Assembly (NCBI GenBank): GCA_031264545.1 | Contig: JAISDV010000052.1 | Coordinates: 1-25,186 of the forward strand | Direction: 5' to 3' | Source: Oscillospiraceae bacterium | GTDB lineage: Bacteria > Bacillota > Clostridia > Oscillospirales > Oscillospiraceae | Length of the DNA: 25,186 nucleotides | Part shown: positions 15,243-23,500 of the stretch, one piece after another | Position numbering within the stretch: the first letter of the stretch is position 1 | Layout: each line of letters starts with the position of its first letter | Notes under the pieces: model-generated | Databases searched by the model: none | What the model was told of the DNA's origin: nothing | What the model saw: the letters and a program-made list of their open reading frames with translations, nothing else | Position numbers and translations under genes: made by a program

Positions 15243-16451
15243 ATGAAACATCTCACAGGCGGCGTCTGCGCGCCGAAGGGCTTTGTCGCTTCCGGTACGA
15301 GCTGCGGCATCCGGAAAACGGGCAAAAAGGATCTGGCGCTGATCGTCAGCCAAAAACGGGCCGCAGCAGCAGGCGTCTATACGCAAAACCTTGTCAAGGG
15401 CGCGCCGATCCTCGTTACGCAGAAGCACCTCGCCAACGGCTATGCCCGCGCGATCATCGCCAACAGCGGCAATGCCAATACCTGCAATGCCAACGGCATC
15501 GAGATCGCCGAGGGTATGTGCGAGCTGGTCGAGAAGTACACGGGGATATACGCAAGCGACGTTATCGTCGCCTCAACGGGGGTCATCGGCCAAAGGCTCA
15601 GCCTGGATCCCATCGCCAACGGTATGTCCGCTCTGATGATGGGGCTGGGCAGCAATTCAAGCGACGCGGCCGAGGCCATACTGACGACCGATACGGTCAG
15701 GAAGGAGGCCGCCGTTTCCCTCGAGCTCGGCGGGAAAACGGTCAAAATCGGCGCGATCGCCAAGGGCAGCGGCATGATCCATCCCAATATGGCGACCCTG
15801 CTCGTATTCACCACGACGGACGCGGCTGTCGCCCCGGCACTCCTGCAAAAGGCGCTGGAGCTTGCCATTCAGGACAGCTTCAATATGATCAGCATTGACC
15901 GCGACACTTCGACAAACGACACCGCGGTAATCCTGGCAAACGGCATGGCCGAAAACGCGGAAATCGGCTCTGAAAACGCCGATTTCGCAGCTTTCCTCGC
16001 CGCGCTGAAAGCGCTTTACATCCATCTGAGCCGCTTGATATCGAAGGACGGCGAAGGCGCGACGAAGCTGCTGGAATGCCGCGTCACCGGCGCGAGAACA
16101 GACGCGGACGCCAGAGTGGCCGCAAAAAGCGTGATCTGCTCTCCGCTGCTCAAATGCGCGATGTTCGGCTCTGACGCAAACTGGGGCCGCGTTCTCTGTG
16201 CGCTGGGCTATGCCGGGGCCGACATCGACGTCGCCGGAGTCGACGTCACTTTCAAATCCGAAGCCGGGGAAATCAAGGTCTGCGAAAATGGCGGCGGCAT
16301 CGCTTTTTCCGAGGAAGCGGCCAAGACGGTGCTCTCCGCCCCTGAGATCGAAATCGCCGTATCCCTGGGCGGCGGCCCGGGCGAGGCGCTGGCCTTCGGC
16401 TGTGACCTCACTTATGATTACGTTAAAATAAACAGTGACTATCGTAGTTGA
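15243..16451 (+). CDS. argJ: Ornithine acetyltransferase / N-acetylglutamate synthase ArgJ
   Basis: A 402-residue ArgJ that moves acetyl from N-acetylornithine to glutamate, making the pathway cyclic. The precursor self-cleaves before Thr185 in KGSGMIHPNMATLLVF, which becomes the nucleophile of the beta chain. Other family signs are ANSGNANTCN, ASTGVIGQ and GSDANWGRVLCALGYAG. AGGAGG lies 9-10 nt before the ATG. Whether it is bifunctional (also using acetyl-CoA) cannot be read with certainty, although no argA or argE appears in the window. Confidence 0.95.
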   Translation: MKHLTGGVCAPKGFVASGTSCGIRKTGKKDLALIVSQKRAAAAGVYTQNLVKGAPILVTQKHLANGYARAIIANSGNANTCNANGIEIAEGMCELVEKYTGIYASDVIVASTGVIGQRLSLDPIANGMSALMMGLGSNSSDAAEAILTTDTVRKEAAVSLELGGKTVKIGAIAKGSGMIHPNMATLLVFTTTDAAVAPALLQKALELAIQDSFNMISIDRDTSTNDTAVILANGMAENAEIGSENADFAAFLAALKALYIHLSRLISKDGEGATKLLECRVTGARTDADARVAAKSVICSPLLKCAMFGSDANWGRVLCALGYAGADIDVAGVDVTFKSEAGEIKVCENGGGIAFSEEAAKTVLSAPEIEIAVSLGGGPGEALAFGCDLTYDYVKINSDYRS

Positions 16452-16475
16452 CATAACATTTTGGAGGCCAAGGCT

Positions 16476-17333
16476 TTGGACGAAAAACTGACAAACGCGC
16501 AGCGGGCAAAGGTGCTGATCGAGGCGCTGCCCTACATACAGCGCTACAACAATAAAATCGTCGTCGTCAAATACGGCGGCAGCGCGATGATCAACACGGA
16601 GCTGCAAAACGCCGTAATGGGCGACATCGTCCTGCTTTCGCTGATCGGGATCAAGGTCGTGCTCGTCCACGGCGGCGGGGCGGAAATCAGCGAGACACTT
16701 ACGCGCATGGGCAAAAAAACCGAGTTTATCGACGGACTGCGCGTAACGGACCGGGAAACGGCGCAGGTCGTACAGATGGTGCTCGCGGGCAAGATTTCCA
16801 AGAATCTCGTCAACCTGATCGGAAACATGGGCGGCAGAGCCATAGGGCTTTCCGGTATGGACGGCCACATGATCGAGGCCGAAAAAATGCGCGATGAACT
16901 GGGCTATGTGGGCGAGATCGTGCGGGTCGACCCTCAGCCGATACTCGACATGCTGGACAAGGGTTACATCCCCGTTATTTCGACCATCGGCTACGATCGG
17001 GACGGCAACAGCTATAACATCAACGCCGACACCGCGGCCAGCCGCATCGCCGGGACGCTGAAAGCGGAAAGCCTTGTCAGCATGACGGACATTTCCGGCC
17101 TGCTGCGTGACACAGACGACCCGAAATCCCTGATTCCCGTCGTCAATGTCAGTGAGGCGCCCCAGCTTATCCGCGAGGGCGTCATTTCGGGCGGCATGAT
17201 CCCAAAGGTGGACTGCTGCACTGAGGCGATACGCCGCGGGGTCAAAAAGGTCTTTATCATCGACGGCCGCGTTCCGCACGCGATCCTCATCGAAACGCTC
17301 ACGGACGAGGGCATCGGGACAATGTTCGTATAA
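16476..17333 (+). CDS. argB: N-acetylglutamate kinase ArgB
   Basis: A 285-residue amino-acid kinase that phosphorylates N-acetylglutamate. Motifs are KYGGSAM (residues 32-38), the HGGGAEIS phosphate loop, GLRVTD, SMTDISGLL, NINADTAA and ISGGMIPKV. The start is set at TTG 16476 because GGAGG (16463-16467) then lies 8 nt upstream; the longer TTG at 16461 overlaps that ribosome site. The N-terminal extension of about 20 residues (AQRAKVLIEALPYIQRY) is the helix linked to arginine feedback in hexameric kinases, so inhibition by arginine is plausible. Confidence 0.94.
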   Translation: MDEKLTNAQRAKVLIEALPYIQRYNNKIVVVKYGGSAMINTELQNAVMGDIVLLSLIGIKVVLVHGGGAEISETLTRMGKKTEFIDGLRVTDRETAQVVQMVLAGKISKNLVNLIGNMGGRAIGLSGMDGHMIEAEKMRDELGYVGEIVRVDPQPILDMLDKGYIPVISTIGYDRDGNSYNINADTAASRIAGTLKAESLVSMTDISGLLRDTDDPKSLIPVVNVSEAPQLIREGVISGGMIPKVDCCTEAIRRGVKKVFIIDGRVPHAILIETLTDEGIGTMFV

Positions 17334-17337
17334 CTTA

Positions 17338-17356
17338 CTGTGTATACAGGCTCTAA
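17338..17356 (+). repeat. Solo repeat-end motif between argB and argD
   Basis: CTGTGTATACAGGCTCTAA matches the terminus CTGTGTATACTGGTTCTAA of the purE-purC element at 17 of 19 positions. The argB-argD gap is only 46 bp and no inverted partner is visible. It may be an element relic or a short regulatory motif; TGTATACA at its core is a perfect palindrome. Confidence 0.45.
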
Positions 17357-17379
17357 CAGAATTCTGAGGAGTATGAATC

Positions 17380-18540
17380 ATGGATATTATAAAAACCGAT
17401 AGGGAATACGTCGCCGGAACCTATGCCAGAGCGCCGCTGGTGGCGATAAGCGGCGCCGGCGCGCAGATCACCGATGAAACCGGGAAGGAATTTATCGACC
17501 TCGGCAGCGGCATCGGCGTCAATATCTTCGGCGCCTGCGACGAACAGTGGGTTTCCGCGGTCGAGGCGCAGCTCCACAGGCTCCAGCACCTCTCGAACCT
17601 CTACTACACGGAGCCGCAGGCGGCGCTGGCCAGGCTCCTCTGCGAAAAGACCGGCATGAAAAAGGTCTTTTTCGGCAATTCCGGCGCGGAGGCAAACGAG
17701 TGCGCGATCAAATGCGCGCGGAAATATTCCGCCGATAAGTACGGACCCGGGCGCAGCGCGATCATTACGCTTGAGAACAGCTTCCACGGGCGCACGCTGG
17801 CCACGCTGACCGCAACGGGCCAGGAAGACATGCATGTGCATTTCGGACCTTTTCCCGAGGGCTTCAAATACGCCCCGGCCAATGACCTGGCCGCGCTCGA
17901 AGCGCTCTGTGACGGCAGCGTCTGTGCGGTCATGATCGAGCTCGTTCAGGGCGAGGGCGGCGTTATTCCGCTTGACGGGGCTTATGTCGGGCAAATCGCG
18001 CGGCTCTGCGCGGATCAGGATATTCTCCTGATCGCCGACGAGGTGCAGACCGGAAACGGCCGGACAGGCACGCTTTACGCCTACATGCAGTACGGCGTTT
18101 CGCCCGACATCGTCTCGACCGCAAAGGGCCTCGGCGGCGGGCTTCCCCTCGGCTGCACGCTGCTCGGCGCGAAGCTCGAAAACACGCTTTCGGCGGGCAC
18201 GCACGGCTCGACTTTCGGCGGAAATCCGGTCTGCGCGGCCGGCGCCCTCAGCATCCTGTCGCGGCTGGATGAACCGCTCTTCGCCGAAATCAGGCGACAA
18301 AGCACCTATATCAAGGCCCAGCTCGAAGGCGCCGAGGGTGTGAAAAGCGTGACGGGTCTCGGGCTGATGCTCGGCGTCGACACTGAAAAGGACGCAAAGA
18401 CTATCGCCGCGCAGTGCCTGGAAAAAGGCGTGATCGTTCTGACCGCGAAAAACAAGGTCAGGCTCCTGCCGCCGCTGAACATCACGCGGAAGCAGCTGGA
18501 AAAAGCCATCCGGATTTTGAAAGGAGTCATCGCGGAATGA
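17380..18540 (+). CDS. argD: Acetylornithine aminotransferase ArgD
   Basis: A 386-residue class III aminotransferase (PLP) that converts N-acetylglutamate semialdehyde to N-acetylornithine. It shows FFGNSGAEANECAIK, ENSFHGRTLATL, IADEVQTGNGRTG with the cofactor Asp, the PLP Lys249 in STAKGLGGG, and HGSTFGGNPVCAAGA. GAGGAG lies about 10 nt before the ATG. Some ArgD enzymes also act on succinyl-diaminopimelate, which is of interest given the DapF domain at the end of this operon, but the sequence does not prove it. The stop overlaps the argF start (ATGA). Confidence 0.95.
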   Translation: MDIIKTDREYVAGTYARAPLVAISGAGAQITDETGKEFIDLGSGIGVNIFGACDEQWVSAVEAQLHRLQHLSNLYYTEPQAALARLLCEKTGMKKVFFGNSGAEANECAIKCARKYSADKYGPGRSAIITLENSFHGRTLATLTATGQEDMHVHFGPFPEGFKYAPANDLAALEALCDGSVCAVMIELVQGEGGVIPLDGAYVGQIARLCADQDILLIADEVQTGNGRTGTLYAYMQYGVSPDIVSTAKGLGGGLPLGCTLLGAKLENTLSAGTHGSTFGGNPVCAAGALSILSRLDEPLFAEIRRQSTYIKAQLEGAEGVKSVTGLGLMLGVDTEKDAKTIAAQCLEKGVIVLTAKNKVRLLPPLNITRKQLEKAIRILKGVIAE

Positions 18541-19457
18541 AACATCTTCTCAAGCTTTCAGACCTCAGCGCCGAGGAGATCCTCGGTATCCTCAATCTCG
18601 CGGACCAGCTCAAATATGAGAAGAAAAACGGCGTGGACCATCCCTTGCTCAAGGGTAAAACGCTGGGCATGATCTTCCAGAAAAGCTCGACGCGCACAAG
18701 AGTCAGCTTCGAGGCGGGCATGTACCAGCTCGGCGGAAACGCGCTCTTCCTCTCCTCGCGCGACCTCCAGATCGGCCGGGGCGAGCCGCCGCAGGACACG
18801 GCGCGCGTACTCTCCCGCTATCTGGACGGCATCATGATCCGTACCTTCGCGCAGTCCGAGGTCGAATCGCTCGCAGAATATGGCACCATTCCCGTCATAA
18901 ACGGTCTGACGGACTACGCCCATCCCTGCCAGGTGCTCGCCGACCTCATGACCATACGCGAATATAAAAACAGCCTGAAGGGACTCAAGCTCTGCTTCAT
19001 CGGCGACGGCAACAACATGGCAAACAGCCTGATCGTCGGCTGCGTCAAGCTCGGTATGTCGTTTGCGATCGCCTGCCCAGAAAATTACAGGCCAGACGCG
19101 CAGCTCATGAAATGGGCCGCTGAAAACGGCGACTTCCTCTGCACGACGGATATTTCTCTGGCCGCCAGGGACGCGGACGCCGTCTACACAGATGTCTGGG
19201 CCTCAATGGGCCAGGAGGACGAAACGGCGCTTCGCATAAAGGCTTTTAAAAACTATCAGGTCAATGCCGAGGTGATGCGCGCTGCAAAGCCCGACGCGAT
19301 GGTTCTGCACTGCCTGCCCGCCCACCGGGGCGAGGAAATCTCCGGGGAGACGTTTGAAGCCCACGCGGACGAAATCTTCGACGAGGCTGAAAACAGGCTC
19401 CACGCCCAAAAGGCCGTGCTCGTCAAGCTTCTCAGAAATCGGCAGACCAATGAGTAA
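18537..19457 (+). CDS. argF: Ornithine carbamoyltransferase ArgF
   Basis: A 306-residue anabolic ornithine carbamoyltransferase, which makes citrulline from ornithine and carbamoyl phosphate. The carbamoyl-phosphate loop STRTR is at residues 51-55, HPCQ follows near 130, and HCLPAHRGEE with Cys259 marks the ornithine site and separates it from aspartate carbamoyltransferase. The ATG overlaps the argD stop by 4 bp and follows AAAGGAG. It sits directly before carAB, which supplies its carbamoyl phosphate, and overlaps carA by 8 bp. Confidence 0.95.
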   Translation: MKHLLKLSDLSAEEILGILNLADQLKYEKKNGVDHPLLKGKTLGMIFQKSSTRTRVSFEAGMYQLGGNALFLSSRDLQIGRGEPPQDTARVLSRYLDGIMIRTFAQSEVESLAEYGTIPVINGLTDYAHPCQVLADLMTIREYKNSLKGLKLCFIGDGNNMANSLIVGCVKLGMSFAIACPENYRPDAQLMKWAAENGDFLCTTDISLAARDADAVYTDVWASMGQEDETALRIKAFKNYQVNAEVMRAAKPDAMVLHCLPAHRGEEISGETFEAHADEIFDEAENRLHAQKAVLVKLLRNRQTNE

Positions 19458-20526
19458 GGTTTACATAACTTTAGAAAATGGACGCGTATTCGAGGGCGAG
19501 GCCTTCGGCGCGGAGCGCGAAGCCATGGGCGAGCTAGTGTTTACGACCGGCGTCGTCGGCTATGTAGAGACGCTGACCGACCCCAGCTACGCCGGACAGA
19601 TCATCATGCATACCTTTCCGGAAATGGGAAACTACGGCATTATCCACGAGGATTACGAGAGCTGGAAGTGCCATGCCCGCGGCGTCGTCGTGCGCAGCTG
19701 GTGCCGAACCCCTTCCAATTTCCGCAGTCAGGAGAGTCTCGACAGCTTCCTGAAAAATCAGGGCGTGCCCGGCGTCTGCGGCGTGGATACGCGCGAAATC
19801 ACTCAGATCATCCGCGAGGCCGGCGTGATGAACGCCATGATCACAAGGGCAAGGCCCGACGGCGTACCGGCCGGCCTGAAGGACTACAGGGTCAGGGGCG
19901 TCGTCGCCGAAACCAGCGCCAAAAGCCCATATATTGTTAAGCCGGAGGGCGAAACAGGCTACGACGTCGCCCTCATCGATTACGGCGCAAAGCGAAACAT
20001 TATCCGAGAGCTTCTGGCGCTCGGCTGTGCGGTCACGGTTTTTCCCTGTGATACGAAAGCGGAGGAGATCCTCTCCGCCGCGCCGGACGGCCTCATGCTC
20101 TCGAACGGGGCGGGAGACCCGGCGGAAAACGCCGCCTGTATCGCGGAGCTGAAAAAGCTGCTCGGCCGGCTGCCCATCTTCGGAATCTGCCTGGGCCACC
20201 AGCTTCTGGCGCTTGCCGCCGGCGGCAAAACCGAAAAGCTGCCTTACGGCCACCGCGGCGGTAACCAGCCCGTCAAGGATCTGCGCAGCGGCCGCGTCTA
20301 TATCACCTCGCAGAATCACGGCTACGCGGTCGTTTCCGACAGTTTGGACGGGCGCGTCGCCCGATTAAGTTATGTAAATCTGAATGACGGCAGCTGCGAG
20401 GGGCTGGAATACCCGGAGCTGTGCGCTTTTTCAATGCAGTTCCATCCCGAGGCGCACAGCGGCCCGCGCGATATGCGCTTTATTTTCGGGCAGTTCCTCG
20501 CCCTCATGGACGGAGGCGTGACATAA
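19450..20526 (+). CDS. carA: Carbamoyl-phosphate synthase small subunit CarA
   Basis: A 358-residue glutaminase subunit that feeds ammonia to CarB. The N-terminal CarA domain (ITLENGRVFEGEAFG, VGYVETLTDPSYAGQI) is followed by a class I amidotransferase domain with nucleophile Cys247 (GICLGHQ) and His332/Glu334 (QFHPEA). The start lies inside argF and lacks a good Shine-Dalgarno site, so translation probably depends on ribosomes finishing argF. The stop overlaps the carB start by one base. Its place after argF suggests this copy serves arginine rather than pyrimidines. Confidence 0.95.
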   Translation: MSKVYITLENGRVFEGEAFGAEREAMGELVFTTGVVGYVETLTDPSYAGQIIMHTFPEMGNYGIIHEDYESWKCHARGVVVRSWCRTPSNFRSQESLDSFLKNQGVPGVCGVDTREITQIIREAGVMNAMITRARPDGVPAGLKDYRVRGVVAETSAKSPYIVKPEGETGYDVALIDYGAKRNIIRELLALGCAVTVFPCDTKAEEILSAAPDGLMLSNGAGDPAENAACIAELKKLLGRLPIFGICLGHQLLALAAGGKTEKLPYGHRGGNQPVKDLRSGRVYITSQNHGYAVVSDSLDGRVARLSYVNLNDGSCEGLEYPELCAFSMQFHPEAHSGPRDMRFIFGQFLALMDGGVT

Positions 20527-23500
20527 TGCCGATTGACAAATCCATCGAAAAGGTCCTGGTGATCGGCTCCGGCCCGATCGTCATCGGCCAGGCCGCTGAG
20601 TTCGACTATGCCGGAAACCAGGCCTGCCGCGTTCTCAAGCAGGCCGGGCGGAATGTTGTCCTCATCAACTCAAACCCCGCGACGATCATGACCGACACCG
20701 CGCTCGCGGACGAGATATACCTCGAGCCGCTCACCGCCGAAACGGTAAAGCGTATCATCGAGAAGGAGCGTCCGGACAGCCTGCTCGCCTCGCTCGGCGG
20801 ACAGACGGGGCTGACTATCGCCATGCAGCTGAGCAAGGAAGGCTATCTTGAGAAGCAGGGCGTCCGGCTGCTCGGCACCTCGGCGGAGGCCATTGACAAG
20901 GCTGAGGACAGGCAGCGCTTCCGCGACACGATGCTTAAGCTCGGCCAGCCTGTCATCCCCTCGGACGTGGCAGGCGACCTCGACCGCGCGCGCGCCATCG
21001 CGGCGGAGATCGGCTATCCCGTCATCGTTCGTCCGGCCTTCACGCTCGGCGGCGGGGGCGGCGGCGTCGCTTATAACGCGGAGGAGCTGAAAATCGTCGC
21101 CGGAAACGGCCTGAGGCTCTCCCCCATCACACAGATACTGGTCGAGCGCTACGTCGCCGGCTGGAAGGAGATCGAATTCGAGGTTATGCGCGACGGCGCC
21201 GGAAACGTCATCGCGGTCTGCAGCATGGAAAATCTCGATCCGGTCGGCATACACACGGGTGACAGCATCGTTGTTGCCCCGGCGCTCACCCTCTCCGACA
21301 GGGAATACCAGATGCTGCGCTCGGCGTCGCTCGATATCATCACGGAGCTCGGCATCGAGGGCGGCTGCAACTGCCAGTTCGCGCTCAACCCGCACAGCTT
21401 CGAGTATACCGTCATTGAGGTCAATCCCCGCGTTTCGCGCTCCTCGGCGCTGGCCAGCAAGGCGACGGGCTATCCCATCGCCAAGGTTGCGGCGAAGATC
21501 GCCCTCGGCCTGACACTCGACGAGATCCGCAACGACGTCACCGGCAAAACCAGCGCCTGCTTTGAACCGACACTCGATTACGTGGTCTGTAAGCTCCCAA
21601 AATGGCCCTTCGACAAGTTTGTTGTCGCGGACCGCACGCTCGGCACACAGATGAAGGCCACGGGCGAGGTCATGGCGATCGCGTCCTGCTTCGAGGCGGC
21701 AGTCATGAAGGCCGTGCGCGGCGCGGAGCTGGGGCAGGATACGCTCAACCCGAAATTTCCCATGGCGCCCGACATCATTTCAGCGCTTCACAAAACGGAC
21801 GACAGACGCCTGTTTACGATTTTCGCTGCGCTCAAGCGGGGCGTGAGCGTCGAAAAAATCAACAGCATCACGAAGATCGATCCGTGGTTCCTCTGCAAGC
21901 TCAGGAATCTGGCTGATTTTGAGCTGTCGCTCGACGGCAACGGGCTTGACGCGGACAGCTATAAGCTTGGCAAACGCTACGGCTATACGGACAAAGCGCT
22001 CGAACGCATTTCCGGCGGGAAAGCGCCTTTCGCGCAGAGGCTCTCCTATAAAATGGTCGATACCTGCGCCGCTGAATTTGCCGCCGAAACGCCCTACTTC
22101 TACTCCTCCTGTGACGCGCACTGCGAGGCCCGGCCCTTCATCAAGGGTCAAAAGGCGCGTATTATCGTGCTCGGCAGCGGCCCTATCCGCATCGGCCAGG
22201 GCATCGAATTCGATTACAGCTCCGTCCATTGCGTCATGACACTCAAGGCGCTGGGCTTTGAAGTCGTCATCATCAACAACAACCCCGAAACCGTCTCCAC
22301 CGACTTCGATACCGCGGACAGGCTCTATTTTGAACCGCTGACCTTCGAGGACGTCATGCATGTGATCGATGCGGAGAGGCCCTATGGCGTCGTCGTGGCC
22401 TTCGGCGGGCAGACGGCAATCAATCTGACGCGCGCGCTCAGCGCAGCCGGAATACGCATCCTCGGCACCTCCGCCGAGAGCATCGACCTTGCGGAGGACC
22501 GCGCCCGTTTCGACGCGCTGCTTGAAAAATTCGGCATCCGCCGCCCCAGGGGTAAGAGCGCCCGCACGTTGGACGAAGCGCTGGACGCCGCGCAGACGCT
22601 GGCTTATCCTGTTCTCCTGCGCCCGTCGTATGTGATCGGCGGACAAAACATGACCATCGCCTACAATGACGGTAATGTCCGGCAATACATGGAGATCATC
22701 CTCGCCCAGGGTATCGAAAACCCCGTTCTCATCGACAAATATATGATGGGAACGGAGCTTGAGGTTGACATAATATGTGACGGTTCGGATGTTCTCATCC
22801 CCGGCATCATGCAGCACATCGAGCGGGCGGGCATCCACAGCGGGGACAGCATCGCGGTCTACCCGCCCTATAATATCAGCGACAAAATGCTTTCCAACAT
22901 CATTGACGTCTCGACCCGTCTCGCCCTCTCGATGGAGACGCGCGGCCTCGTGAACATCCAGTACCTCATCTACGGCGGCGAGCTCTACGTCATCGAGGTC
23001 AACCCCCGCGCCTCGCGCACAATCCCCTATATCAGCAAGGTCACGGGTCTGCCGATGGTCGATATCGCAACCCGCCTGATGGTTGGCGAAAGCCTGAAAA
23101 GCCTGCCCTACGGCACAGGCTTATACAAGCAGCCGCCTTACGTCACGGTCAAGGTTCCGGTCTTTTCATTTGAAAAGCTGCTCGGCGTAAACTCCGCCCT
23201 CAGCCCCGAGATGAAATCGACCGGCGAGGTGCTGGGCATCGGCAAAACGCTGGAGGAGGCCCTTTTCAAGGGGCTGCTCTCGGCGGGCTTCAGGCTCGAT
23301 TCGCATCTGCAGGGCGGCGCAAAGGGCGTTTTTATCAGCGTGAACGATCAGGACCGCTTTGAGGTCGTGGAACTGGCCCGCAAGTTTGACGAGCTTGGCT
23401 TTACGCTCTACGCAACGGACGGCAACGCCAGGGAAATTGAGACCCTCGGCGTCGACGTCACGGTCGTCGGCAAGCTCCGTGACGAGACGAACGTGCTCCG

